The notes: generated by a model not told the origin, from the letters alone. Shown: positions 36,390-44,962, counted from the first letter of the stretch. The stretch is DNA of 64,000 bases from an uncultured Bacilli bacterium (GCA_934140285.1 CAKPBI010000003.1:62001-126000), one strand, 5' to 3'. A program made the numbers and translations.

Positions 36390-37046
36390 ATGGCATTCAG
36401 ACCAAATATAAAAAACAAAGACGGAACACTTACAGATTTACCAATTGCTGCCGAAACAGCAGTAAGATTAAAATATAAGGCTACTATTACGGTAACAGGA
36501 GTAACTGCAACACCACAAGATTTTGACGGAACTGGAAATGTTGAAATACCAATTACAAAAATACCTGGTAAATTATTAACAGGAACTACCTCGATCCCAA
36601 CAACAGGTAGTGCAGGAAGTGCTGCAATTTTAAATGGTAGTTGGACAGAATTAGTTCCTGGAACAACAAATCTTCCATATGGAATATATTTATTTAAAGT
36701 TGAAATTCTAGATGATGCATCTCACATTGGCGGATATGCCACAACATTTGTCGATATTTTAGGAATGGATAAAACTTCAAGTACTGAATATGAAGCAAGA
36801 GGCTATGAAGCTCCTAGTGGTCCAAACCATTATTACGTTGCAAATGATGCAGAAGCAAGATGGTATAGAAGTGCTAGATTAAAAGTAACATATTATGCAA
36901 ACACTATATTTAGAGTGGACCTATTTGTAAGTAGTAGTGGAGCATATTCTACAAGTAATATAACTGGTGAATTTAATATTGCAGATACTCTAGCATCAAA
37001 CAAAGAAGGAATTAGTTATAAAATTAAATATAAACGAATTTTTTAG
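36390..37046 (+). CDS. Tail fibre-like structural protein, 218 aa
   Basis: Beta-rich protein with RLKYKATITVTGVTATPQDF and GNVEIPITKIPGKLLTGTTS, a repeat-like fibre shaft start, and an aromatic C-terminal domain (YYVANDAEARWYRSARLKV). It probably belongs to the adsorption apparatus. The host receptor is unknown. Confidence 0.65.
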   Translation: MAFRPNIKNKDGTLTDLPIAAETAVRLKYKATITVTGVTATPQDFDGTGNVEIPITKIPGKLLTGTTSIPTTGSAGSAAILNGSWTELVPGTTNLPYGIYLFKVEILDDASHIGGYATTFVDILGMDKTSSTEYEARGYEAPSGPNHYYVANDAEARWYRSARLKVTYYANTIFRVDLFVSSSGAYSTSNITGEFNIADTLASNKEGISYKIKYKRIF

Positions 37047-37054
37047 GAGGAAAT

Positions 37055-37351
37055 ATGGTAGCAATTATAATTAGTATTTTAGGAAGTATAATCAGTGGAA
37101 TGGTACTTTTCTTTTTGAAATCATATTTTTCAAAACAAGAAGCAAAAGAAAAAGAACGAGAAAAGAAAAAAGCCAAAGAGAATATATTAATTTTAAAATC
37201 AATTGATGCAATAGGTAAATTAACTTACGCTAATGCTATTGCAATAAGGGATGGAAGAACTAATGGTGAATTAAAAGAAGCACTTTCTGAATATCATGAG
37301 GTAAGAGAAGGTTTATATGAATATTTACTAGAACAAAATTCAAAAAAGTGA
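37055..37351 (+). CDS. Membrane-anchored coiled-coil phage protein, 98 aa
   Basis: One N-terminal membrane segment (residues 2-24, VAIIISILGSIISGMVLFFL) followed by a very charged coil (KQEAKEKEREKKKAKE) and a helical end. The GGAGG site is 8 bp before ATG 37055. Such proteins occur near lysis genes in related phages. A holin-accessory or superinfection role is possible but not shown. Confidence 0.65.
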   Translation: MVAIIISILGSIISGMVLFFLKSYFSKQEAKEKEREKKKAKENILILKSIDAIGKLTYANAIAIRDGRTNGELKEALSEYHEVREGLYEYLLEQNSKK

Positions 37352-37419
37352 ATATATTACTAGACTTAATTAAGTATTGTGGTATACTTTCTGTTACAAA
37401 AAAGAAAGGACCAAAGTAT

Positions 37420-37647
37420 ATGCAAGACTACGATATTAAACAATTTAATGATGATGCTGTAAAAGAAAGATTTCAAGAAATGATTATTAGACTTTATATC
37501 ATTCATAGATTGAGATGGTCTGTTGGTGATATGTTTAATACTGATAAAGATAATGACTTTTACATAGAAGCACAAGAATTATTAGGAGAACTTGAAATAA
37601 ACATATGGGAATATATCCTAATAGGAAAAACAATTAATGAGGGCTAG
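37420..37647 (+). CDS. Small phage protein, 75 aa
   Basis: The start ATG 37420 has AAAGGA upstream; an in-frame GTG at 37348, overlapping the preceding stop, has no ribosome site. Helical, acidic product (MQDYDIKQFNDDAVKERFQE, RLRWSVGDMFNTDKD). The function is unknown. A terminator begins at its stop codon. Confidence 0.6.
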   Translation: MQDYDIKQFNDDAVKERFQEMIIRLYIIHRLRWSVGDMFNTDKDNDFYIEAQELLGELEINIWEYILIGKTINEG

Positions 37648-37662
37648 AAACTAGTCCTTTTT
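37641..37662 (+). terminator. Terminator within the tail-fibre region
   Basis: GGGCTAG (37641-37647) pairs with CTAGTCC (37651-37657), 3-nt loop, T5. It overlaps the previous stop codon. Confidence 0.7.
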
Positions 37663-37683
37663 ATTTTACAGGAGGATCGTTTT

Positions 37684-38019
37684 ATGAGAATAGCAGAACA
37701 ATCTCCAAGAATGTGTAAAGATGGAAGTATAAGGTGGTATCATGGAGATACCTTTGTTTTGACTTTCGAATTTAATATACAAGATGATGAAGGAAATCCT
37801 ATAGAATTTAAAAAAACTGATAAAATAGAAATATTTTTAGTTAACTATAAGAGTGAACGTGTGGCAAGATTTGAAGCCATTGCTACAGGAACTTTACAAA
37901 TGTATGTTGATGAAGAATTATCAGAAAAGTTGGTTGAAGGTGTTTATTCACTTGATGCTAGATTTAATGGTGAATTTATTACAACCTTAATGAAGAAAAA
38001 TAAGGTAGTGGTAGAGTAA
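37684..38019 (+). CDS. Baseplate BppU-like N-terminal domain protein
   Basis: 111 aa. DGSIRWYHGDTFVLTFEF and EGVYSLDARFNGEFITTL look like the beta-sandwich that anchors baseplate upper proteins or fibres to the distal tail. GGAGG precedes ATG 37684, and the next gene starts at its stop. Identified by pattern only. Confidence 0.55.
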   Translation: MRIAEQSPRMCKDGSIRWYHGDTFVLTFEFNIQDDEGNPIEFKKTDKIEIFLVNYKSERVARFEAIATGTLQMYVDEELSEKLVEGVYSLDARFNGEFITTLMKKNKVVVE

Positions 38020-38252
38020 TGAAAATTATTTATAATATAAGATTGCCAGTAAACAAGGTGATAACCACAGACATAATGGTAATGTCTAATGGAATAACTG
38101 ACCATGCAAAACTAGATAATTTAGATTATGAATCGTGTGGGCATACAGGATTTGCTTCTAGCGAAGATTTAAAAAGTTATGCACAAAAAGATGATATGCC
38201 AATATGCATGACAATTGAGGACATTGAAAACATATTAAACGGAGGAGAATAA
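38019..38252 (+). CDS. Small baseplate/fibre-associated protein, 77 aa
   Basis: It overlaps the previous gene by one base. It contains TDHAKLDNLDYESCGHTGFAS, a motif seen in many phage fibre or baseplate proteins where HAKLDNLDYE precedes the receptor-binding part. Probably structural. Confidence 0.6.
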   Translation: MKIIYNIRLPVNKVITTDIMVMSNGITDHAKLDNLDYESCGHTGFASSEDLKSYAQKDDMPICMTIEDIENILNGGE

Positions 38253-38253
38253 A

Positions 38254-39753
38254 ATGTCAAAGAAATTTTTAGACCAAACAGGATTAACCTATTTATGGAC
38301 AAAATTAAAAACTTTACTTGGAGGAAAACAAGATAAGGTAACAGGTAAAGGATTATCAACAAATGATTTTAGTAATACCTACAAAACTAAACTAGATGGA
38401 ATAGAAACAGGTGCAAATAAAACAACAGTTGATAGTGCCCTAAGTGCATCATCAACTAATCCAGTACAAAATAAAATAATTAATACTGCACTTGAAAATA
38501 AAGTTGATAAGGTAACAGGTAAAGGGTTATCAACAAATGATTTTACAGATACATTAAAAACAAAACTGGATGGAATAGCTAGTGGAGCAAACAAAACAGT
38601 AGTTGATGCGTCACTTAGTACAACATCTACAAATCCAGTACAAAATAAAGTAATCAATACAGCACTTGGAAATAAAGTCGATAAGGTGAGTGGTAAAGGA
38701 TTATCAGCAAATGACTTTACTACAGAACTTAAAACTAAGTTAGAAGGAATAGAAGCAGGTGCTGAGAAAAATTATATTGTTTACAATGGGGCAAGAGGAT
38801 ACACAGAAGAAGAATTAATTGGCCATCTTGTTTCAATTTATTCTGAATTAAATAGTTCAGAAAAAATAGTTGTATCTATAACAAATACTTCAGGAGGTTC
38901 TTCAGAAAATATAAACTATGTATACCTATTTGAAAAGAGCGATTATAGCGATTTTGAAACAAATAAAACTACATACAAGTTTAAATTATATGATACTAAT
39001 TATAATATTTACACTGCATCAATAACTAATCTTTCAACTAATACTTATACATATGAAGTAGAAAATCTACTTAATAACAAAGTCGATAAAGTTAGTGGAA
39101 AAGGACTTTCAACAAATGATTTTACAACAGCCTTAAAAGAAAAACTTGAAGGAATTACAGCTGGAGCAACTAAAATAACTGTTGATACAGCTCTTAGTTC
39201 AACATCTACTAATCCAGTACAAAATAAAATAATTAATGCAGCACTTGGAAATAAGGTTGATAAGGTTAACGGTAAAGGACTTTCAACAAATGATTTTACA
39301 ACAGCTTTAAAAGAAAAATTGGAAAACCAAGCCAATGATCCATATAGTACTTTTGTTGAAGGGGTAATTGTAGAGTATGATGGTGAAGTAATTCTAGAAT
39401 CAACAAAATCAACAAGTCATGCAAAAATAGATCTAAGTACCTTTGCTAAGAAAAGTGACGTTGCAGGCATATATAAAATAAAGGGAACTAAAACCTTTGC
39501 TAATTTACCAGCAGTGGCAGAAACAAATGAAGGCGATGTATATAATGTTAGTGATGCTTTTACTACAACATCCAAATTTGTTGAAGGACAAGGAAAAGGA
39601 TATCCAGCTGGAACTAATGTAGTTTGTATTAATAGTGATGGAGTAAAACTATGGGATGTATTAAGTGGCTTTATTGACTTAAGTGGTTATCAAAAAACAT
39701 CAGATTTAGTAGCAATCACAAATACGGAGATTGATACAATTTTAGCATCATAA
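38254..39753 (+). CDS. Tail fibre with shaft repeats, 499 aa
   Basis: N-terminus KKFLDQTGLTYLWTKLKTLL, then about five copies of a shaft repeat of the form KVDKVxGKGLSTNDFT...LKxKLxGIxxGAxK...STNPVQNK. The repeats are interrupted by a non-repeat insert at about residues 170-270. The C-terminus holds a small domain with AVAETNEGDVYNVSD. The DNA repeats are coding, about 150 bp long, and make this gene prone to recombination, a usual way to vary receptor binding. The N-terminus is homologous to the next gene. Confidence 0.85.
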   Translation: MSKKFLDQTGLTYLWTKLKTLLGGKQDKVTGKGLSTNDFSNTYKTKLDGIETGANKTTVDSALSASSTNPVQNKIINTALENKVDKVTGKGLSTNDFTDTLKTKLDGIASGANKTVVDASLSTTSTNPVQNKVINTALGNKVDKVSGKGLSANDFTTELKTKLEGIEAGAEKNYIVYNGARGYTEEELIGHLVSIYSELNSSEKIVVSITNTSGGSSENINYVYLFEKSDYSDFETNKTTYKFKLYDTNYNIYTASITNLSTNTYTYEVENLLNNKVDKVSGKGLSTNDFTTALKEKLEGITAGATKITVDTALSSTSTNPVQNKIINAALGNKVDKVNGKGLSTNDFTTALKEKLENQANDPYSTFVEGVIVEYDGEVILESTKSTSHAKIDLSTFAKKSDVAGIYKIKGTKTFANLPAVAETNEGDVYNVSDAFTTTSKFVEGQGKGYPAGTNVVCINSDGVKLWDVLSGFIDLSGYQKTSDLVAITNTEIDTILAS

Positions 39754-39763
39754 GAGGTGCTAT

Positions 39764-40357
39764 ATGGCTAAAAGTTATTTGGATAAGACAGGACTTGAAA
39801 GAGTGTGGAGTAAAATCAAAACACTACTTTCAGGTAAAGTCGATAAAATAAGTGGAAAAGGTCTATCTACTAATGATTACACTCAAGATGAAAAAACAAA
39901 AGTGTCAACTGCCTATTCTAATAATCATACACATGAAAACAAATCAGTACTAGATACTATTACGGATGCAAAAGTAAGAGAGTGGGATGATGCTGCAAGA
40001 GCAAGTGGAATGGTACAAAACGTTGGTCATTTGTCAATTGAGTGTAATAGTTGGCATAGTCTATCAGTATCAGGATATAATCATGCAAGATTAATTTGCA
40101 TAGATGTTGGAGGAAGTTCTGCAACAGTATTAAAAGTTAGAGCTAATAGTTCAACAGGAGCAACAGTAATTAATTTAGCTTCAAATCATATTAAGCAAGG
40201 ATTTATAATTGAAAAATATAATAATTATGTTATTTTTAAGTCAGCAGATGGAAGTGTATTTGGGAAGGCATATGTTTCAACAACAAAGTTATATTTTTAT
40301 TTAGAAGCAGAAAATTCATCTGATTACGTTGATTTAGTATTTGCGATGGAGAGTTAA
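39764..40357 (+). CDS. Second tail fibre, 197 aa
   Basis: The N-terminus KSYLDKTGLERVWSKIKTLL and one shaft unit (KVDKISGKGLSTNDYT) match the preceding gene, so this is a duplicated, shortened relative. The C-terminal about 115 residues form a different beta-rich tip (GHLSIECNSWHSLSVSGYNH). It may be an alternative receptor-binding protein. Confidence 0.8.
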   Translation: MAKSYLDKTGLERVWSKIKTLLSGKVDKISGKGLSTNDYTQDEKTKVSTAYSNNHTHENKSVLDTITDAKVREWDDAARASGMVQNVGHLSIECNSWHSLSVSGYNHARLICIDVGGSSATVLKVRANSSTGATVINLASNHIKQGFIIEKYNNYVIFKSADGSVFGKAYVSTTKLYFYLEAENSSDYVDLVFAMES

Positions 40358-40358
40358 C

Positions 40359-40886
40359 ATGAGATATATGATAGGTTCCACGCTATTAGGAATAGAAAAC
40401 AATAAAGATGTTGACATGATAGAATTAGATGATACAGTCTTTTATAAAAGAGAAGTGAAGGAAGGCATAGATTTAATTAAAACTTCAAGAAAAAGATTAA
40501 AGGAATTAATGCAGTTTAAAGCTGATTATAATAATAATTATTGGTTTTTATTAGTTAATTATCAACTGGATACAAAAATTATAGGAGAAGACTTTCCGAT
40601 TAAATATAGCATTTTAGAGTATAAGACAGATTTAATAAAATTACTAGAAATGATAATAAAGGATAAATTGTGTAACTTTAACCCATTAATTACAATCAAT
40701 GGAAAGTATTGTACAAAGAAGATTTATCATATCGCATATAATTTATTTATTTTACACAATAATGATGTAAAACTAACAATAGATCAACATGAAGTTATTC
40801 AAAGAATTCATGATGGTGATATGCCAATTGAATATTTAGAATATTTAAAAGAATTATTAGAAAAAATAAAGGAGGCAAATAAATGA
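40359..40886 (+). CDS. Phage protein with nucleotidyltransferase-like N-terminus
   Basis: 175 aa from ATG 40359 (GGAG upstream). The N-terminal MRYMIGSTLLGIENNKDVDM has the GS-x3-G ... D-x-D pattern of minimal nucleotidyltransferases. A long helical part follows, with QRIHDGDMPIEYLEYLKELL at the end. It lies between fibre and holin genes, where such a gene is unusual. Substrate and role are unknown, and the nucleotidyltransferase call rests on one motif. Confidence 0.45.
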   Translation: MRYMIGSTLLGIENNKDVDMIELDDTVFYKREVKEGIDLIKTSRKRLKELMQFKADYNNNYWFLLVNYQLDTKIIGEDFPIKYSILEYKTDLIKLLEMIIKDKLCNFNPLITINGKYCTKKIYHIAYNLFILHNNDVKLTIDQHEVIQRIHDGDMPIEYLEYLKELLEKIKEANK

Positions 40887-41179
40887 ATAATTATTTAGAA
40901 ATATTAAGTGTACCAGCAATAGCAGCAATAGTATATTGGCTAATTGAAATTATAAAATATGCTGTAGGAAGTAGTGAAAAGTTTAAAAGATTTATTCCAC
41001 TAATTTCTTGTTTAATAGGAGTTATACTTGGTATAATTTCATATTATTTTGTACCAGAAATCATTCCAGCAAAAAATATATTTGTGGCTATTGTAATTGG
41101 TGCAGCAAGTGGTTTAACTGCAACAGGAACGAATCAGATTGTTAAACAATTAAAGAAAGGTGATGAAAGTGGCAAGTAA
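40883..41179 (+). CDS. Phage holin
   Basis: 98 aa, start after AAAGGAGG. It has three hydrophobic segments (about residues 8-28, 37-57 and 66-82), with GLTATGTNQ in the last and a basic C-terminus (KQLKKGDESGK). This fits small phage holins that perforate the membrane at lysis. No endolysin gene was found next to it. Confidence 0.8.
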   Translation: MNNYLEILSVPAIAAIVYWLIEIIKYAVGSSEKFKRFIPLISCLIGVILGIISYYFVPEIIPAKNIFVAIVIGAASGLTATGTNQIVKQLKKGDESGK

Positions 41180-41294
41180 AGAAATAAGACTTGCATACTT
41201 AAATATGTTAGTAAATAAACTTTGGATTAAGGGGTTGCTAACTGATGAAGAAAAGAAAAAAATAATTAAGCTAAATGAAGAAAAATTAAATTAA
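41163..41294 (+). CDS. Small SHOCT-like protein upstream of the recombinases, 43 aa
   Basis: ATG 41163 overlaps the holin end; AAAGAAAGG lies upstream. The sequence reads LNMLVNKLWIKGLLTDEEKK, close to the SHOCT-type helix-turn-helix (L..L..KGLIT..E). Small proteins of this kind commonly stand just before serine recombinases in Bacillota elements. A part in excision control is a guess. Confidence 0.6.
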   Translation: MKVASKEIRLAYLNMLVNKLWIKGLLTDEEKKKIIKLNEEKLN

Positions 41295-41296
41295 AT

Positions 41297-41361
41297 ATTC
41301 TCTTTCGGCTGGACTTAAATAAACAAGTGTGATATTGTTTTGTTGCCAGCTGAAGGAGAAT
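41297..41361 (+). promoter_or_regulatory. 16-bp inverted repeat around shared leader motif copy 3, covering a Shine-Dalgarno-like sequence
   Basis: ATTCTCTTTCGGCTGG (41297-41312) pairs with CCAGCTGAAGGAGAAT (41346-41361) over all 16 positions if two G-U pairs are allowed. The loop contains GATATTGTTTTGTTG (41331-41345), the motif also found at 12445 and 12734. The right arm contains GAAGGAGAA, so a ribosome site would be hidden in the stem. Only very short ORFs follow before the recombinase start. It could be a riboregulator or the relic leader of a lost gene. Confidence 0.55.
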
Positions 41362-41433
41362 TTAAATTTGAACAATTTATGTTCCCTTTTAGTAAATGGT
41401 TGAAATAATAAAATGTCTAAGGAGGTAAGCAAA

Positions 41434-42894
41434 ATGAAGAAAGTTGCAGCATATGCAAGAGTTTCAACAAACAAAAGAAATCAAGAAACTAGTTTTCAAT
41501 ATCAAAGTGATTATTGGAATGAAATTTTAACAAAAAATGATGATTATGAATATGTTGGATTATTTGCAGACAAAGGAATCAGTGGAAAATATGCTACAAG
41601 ACGTCCTCAATTTATGGCATTGATTGAAGAAGCCGAAAGAGGGAATATAGACATCATCTTTACTAAATCAGTTCAGAGATTTGCTCGAAATACAGAAGAA
41701 TTATTATCAATCGTAAAGAGATTGCGAGAAAAAGGAATAGCAATAATATTTGAAAAAGAAAATATAAATTCGCTTAATACAAATAGTGAATTATACTTAA
41801 CAATTGCTGCGGCATTAGCAGAGGAAGATTTGGCAAACTATAGTACAAATATAAAATGGACTATACAAGATAAGTTTAAAAATGGCGAAAATGTAATGGG
41901 CTACATCATATATGGTTATAATGTTTTAAATAACAAAGAGATAATTATCAATGAAGAACAAGCAAAAGTTGTAAAAGAAATATATACGTTATATGCTACT
42001 GGCAACTACAGTTCAACAAAAATAGCAAAGACATTAAATGAAAAAAATATTCCTTCAGCAAAATGTGTAAAATGGACAGATGGTACTATTAGAAATATTT
42101 TAAGAAATGAAAAATATAAGGGCGATTTAATGCTACAAAAGTTTTATTCAGAAAAAGGAAAAAGACTAAAAAATAGAGGCGAAAGAGATATGTATTATGT
42201 TCAAGGAAATCATGAAGCAATAATTAGTGAAGAACTATGGAATAAAGTACAAAAAATATTTGAGCGTAGATCAGCAAAAAAATTAGTAAATAGAGAGCCA
42301 GTACTATATCCATTTACCAGTCTAATCAGATGTGGAAAATGTGGTGAAACATATCAACATAAAATAGCAAATTCGGGAACATCTTCAAGATGTGAATATT
42401 ATAGTTGCAGTACAAATAAGAAATATGGAATAAAGGCATGTGGCAATCATGCAATTAAAGCTGAAGTTATAAATGCGTTGTTTGTTGAAGCATATAATGA
42501 TTTTCTAAATAATAAATATCTTGGCGCTGAAGCAATTAAACAAGAATTAGAAGGAAAATTTAGCTTAGTAAAGGAACTAAATCAATTGCTTGTAAAAGGA
42601 TTTATTTCAAAAGAAAACTATGAAATAGAACAAACTGCATTAAAAGAAGAAATTGCATTGTTAGAAAGTAGTCTAACTATTGCAAGTAAATTTAACTCTA
42701 CAAATAACAATAATGAAAAGATAACTAAATTTGATGAAACCATAGTACATAAATATATAAAAGAGGTCACCATTCTTGATTGGATGGTGATCTTTGTATT
42801 CTATAATGGTGCTGTAATAACTAAACGTTATACAAATGGACACGCAGGAAATAAAGAAATATGGAAATTAGCTGGAGGTAAAAAATGCAAGTAA
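41434..42894 (+). CDS. Large serine recombinase 1
   Basis: The true start is ATG 41434 after AAGGAGG; an in-frame ATG at 41413 lies before that site. 486 aa. It has the N-terminal resolvase domain with catalytic Ser10 in AAYARVSTN, SVQRFARNTEELL, a recombinase domain (GTIRNILRNEKYKGDLML), the zinc ribbon CGKCGETYQ...CEYYSC with ACGNHAI, then a coiled coil and C-terminal strand. It overlaps recombinase 2 by 10 bp. One or both integrate and excise the prophage. Confidence 0.93.
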   Translation: MKKVAAYARVSTNKRNQETSFQYQSDYWNEILTKNDDYEYVGLFADKGISGKYATRRPQFMALIEEAERGNIDIIFTKSVQRFARNTEELLSIVKRLREKGIAIIFEKENINSLNTNSELYLTIAAALAEEDLANYSTNIKWTIQDKFKNGENVMGYIIYGYNVLNNKEIIINEEQAKVVKEIYTLYATGNYSSTKIAKTLNEKNIPSAKCVKWTDGTIRNILRNEKYKGDLMLQKFYSEKGKRLKNRGERDMYYVQGNHEAIISEELWNKVQKIFERRSAKKLVNREPVLYPFTSLIRCGKCGETYQHKIANSGTSSRCEYYSCSTNKKYGIKACGNHAIKAEVINALFVEAYNDFLNNKYLGAEAIKQELEGKFSLVKELNQLLVKGFISKENYEIEQTALKEEIALLESSLTIASKFNSTNNNNEKITKFDETIVHKYIKEVTILDWMVIFVFYNGAVITKRYTNGHAGNKEIWKLAGGKKCK

Positions 42895-44477
42895 ATGAAA
42901 GAAAATCAATAATAATTCCAAGAACAAAATATGGAACAGTTAATTTCTTAAAAGATAAGATTAAAGTAGCAGCTTATGCTAGAGTATCTACTGATAGGGA
43001 AGAACAGGAAGATTCATTTGAACGTCAAGTAGATTACTATACAAGATATATTAATAATAAAAATGAATGGGATTTTGTAGGCATATATGCAGATCCTGGA
43101 ATCACTGGAACACAAGCTGAAAAAAGGCCACAATTTTTAAAAATGATAAATGATGCTGTGAGTGGTAAAATAAATAAGATTATTGTTAAATCTATAGCCA
43201 GATTTGCTAGAAATACAGAGGAAGCACTTAAGTATATAAGAATACTAAAGGAAGCAGGTGTAGGAGTATACTTTGAAACAAATAATCAAGATACTAGTGA
43301 ACCTGGTGGCGAGATAATGATTACGATATTAGCAGCAATGGCAGAAGAAGAATCAAGAACAATAAGTAAAAATGTGACTTGGGCAATGGATAAAAAGTTT
43401 GAAAAGGGAGATATGATGTTAAACTATTCAAGGTTTTTAGGATATACAAAGAATGAGAATGGTGAACTAGTAATTGTACCAGAAGAAGCAGAAATTGTAA
43501 AAAGAATTTATAGAGAATATATTGGGGGAAAATCAATAAATGCAATTGCCAAAGGTTTAGATGAAGATAACATTTCAACACCATCTAATGGCAAAAAATG
43601 GTATAAAACCGTAATAGTAAGTATACTGACAAATGAAAAGTATATTGGAACTGCATTAATGAATAAAACCTATAAAAGAGATGTATTAAGTAAAAAAAGG
43701 GAAAAGAATACAGGACAGAAGAAAATGTATCTTGTTGAAAATCATCACCCTGCAATAATCTCTAAAGAAACATTTGAATTAGTACAAGCACTTATAAGTG
43801 AAAGAAAAATAACTGAAGGATATTCTAATAGTAATAAAGGTAGATATTCAAGCAAATATCCATTCAGCAAAAAAATTAAATGTGGAGAATGTGGAAATTA
43901 TTATAGGCGTCATGCACAAACAGTTAAAGGAGAATACCTCCAAACATGGGTATGTGCTGAACACAAACTCAATAAGGATAAATGTGGACAAATGTATATT
44001 ACGGAAAAAGCAATTGAGAATGCATTTGTTGAAGTAATGAAAGAATTAATACAAGACTCTGATGCTGTAAAAGAAATGTTACTTGAAAATATAAATACTG
44101 TATTAAATGATAATAATATTAATGAATTAGAAAAGACAGTAAAAAAAATAAAAAAACTTCAAACAGCAATGATAAACTTATATAAGAAAAAGATAAAAGG
44201 TGAACTTTCAAAAGAGGATTATGAAAAAGAAGCACTTATAGTTCAAAAACAAATAGACGCTTTAAATAACAAGAAAGCAAAACTGGAAGAAAATAAATCA
44301 GTAATGATTCTTGCTAAATCAAGATTAGAAGAAATAGAAAAAATAATTAATTCTGATATAAATGGATTTGATGAAGATACATTTACAAACCTTGTGGATG
44401 AAGTGATTATAAGAAAAAGATATGAACTTGAGTTTAAATTCAAATGTGGAATAAGTAAAAAATGGCTAGCAGAATGA
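42885..44477 (+). CDS. Large serine recombinase 2
   Basis: 530 aa; ATG 42885 after TGGAGG. Catalytic Ser35 lies in AAYARVSTDREEQEDS. Further motifs are SIARFARNTEEAL, SILTNEKYIGTAL, zinc ribbon CGECGNYYRRH...CAEH...CGQMYI, a long coiled coil, and the C-terminal strand RKRYELEFKFKCG. Its stop is read through a terminator hairpin. A possible attachment site lies about 140 bp downstream. Two overlapping recombinases suggest joint or sequential action, as in some Clostridial elements. Confidence 0.93.
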   Translation: MQVNERKSIIIPRTKYGTVNFLKDKIKVAAYARVSTDREEQEDSFERQVDYYTRYINNKNEWDFVGIYADPGITGTQAEKRPQFLKMINDAVSGKINKIIVKSIARFARNTEEALKYIRILKEAGVGVYFETNNQDTSEPGGEIMITILAAMAEEESRTISKNVTWAMDKKFEKGDMMLNYSRFLGYTKNENGELVIVPEEAEIVKRIYREYIGGKSINAIAKGLDEDNISTPSNGKKWYKTVIVSILTNEKYIGTALMNKTYKRDVLSKKREKNTGQKKMYLVENHHPAIISKETFELVQALISERKITEGYSNSNKGRYSSKYPFSKKIKCGECGNYYRRHAQTVKGEYLQTWVCAEHKLNKDKCGQMYITEKAIENAFVEVMKELIQDSDAVKEMLLENINTVLNDNNINELEKTVKKIKKLQTAMINLYKKKIKGELSKEDYEKEALIVQKQIDALNNKKAKLEENKSVMILAKSRLEEIEKIINSDINGFDEDTFTNLVDEVIIRKRYELEFKFKCGISKKWLAE

Positions 44478-44495
44478 CACTGTTAGCCGCTTTTT
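44464..44495 (+). terminator. Terminator of the recombinase operon
   Basis: GGCTAGCA (44464-44471) pairs with TGTTAGCC (44481-44488), one G-U, then GCTTTTT. It overlaps the last codons of recombinase 2. A related hairpin (GGCTAGCA...TGTTAGC) occurs at about 57351-57373 in repeat copy 3. Confidence 0.75.
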
Positions 44496-44710
44496 GACGC
44501 TTTGTTAGGATTATAAAACAAATTGGAATAAATGTAAGGTTAGAGAATAAAAAGGAAATTTGAAGCTTTTTCAACAAATGTCTATTAATATTTTTAAATC
44601 CATGATATAATAAATATACCTTTGGTAGTTTCGACCTATCAAAAAAGGTTAAAAATATACCTTTGGTAGTCTCAACCAACGTTGAGTGTGTAGTTTGTCT
44701 TGAAAGAAGA
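44464..44710 (+). repeat. Boundary repeat copy 1 (prophage right end)
   Basis: About 250 bp beginning in the 3' end of recombinase 2. It contains an extended -10 TGATATAAT (44603-44611), two 20-bp motifs TACCTTTGGTAGTTTCGACC (44617-44636) and TACCTTTGGTAGTCTCAACC (44658-44677), the hairpin CTCAAC-CAAC-GTTGAG, and GTGTAGTTTGTCTTGAAAG. From 44545 on it is nearly identical to copy 2, and along its whole length it resembles copy 3. Copies flank different cargo. Confidence 0.85.
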
Positions 44711-44809
44711 TAGGTAAAAATAGGGTTTTTATGACTATTTTAAACTAAAAAATAGAAAATCAAGCAAAAATTAATATAAATAAGTTTAAAATACTACAAA
44801 TACAACATA

Positions 44810-44850
44810 TACCTTTGGTAAGTTCAACCTAGGTTTAAGACTACCAAAAG
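44810..44850. other. Palindromic site containing the boundary 20-bp motif (possible att site)
   Basis: TACCTTTGGTAAGTTCAACC (44810-44829) is followed by an opposing arm ending TACCAAA (44842-44848), around a centre AACCTAGGTT (44826-44835). Imperfectly symmetric sites of 40-50 bp with a short core are what large serine recombinases use. The left arm matches the half-motifs in the boundary repeats. Confidence 0.5.
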
Positions 44851-44922
44851 TCCAAGTATGAGGGAACATAACAGTAAGTTTTAATATTAAAATCTGTATA
44901 GTTTTATCATTAAAGTAAATCG

Positions 44923-44953
44923 ATTAGTCTTCTGCGTAAGGCTAATTTTTTTT
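44923..44953 (+). terminator. Intergenic terminator A
   Basis: ATTAGTC (44923-44929) pairs with GGCTAAT (44940-44946) and a T-run reaches 44953. No ORF longer than a few codons lies between the copy 1 promoter and here, so this stretch is non-coding. Confidence 0.7.
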
Positions 44954-44962
44954 GGTTTTATT

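Noticed and set aside
38300..39330. CRISPR-like or satellite repeats
   Set aside because: The repeats are in frame and encode tail-fibre shaft units with varied codons.
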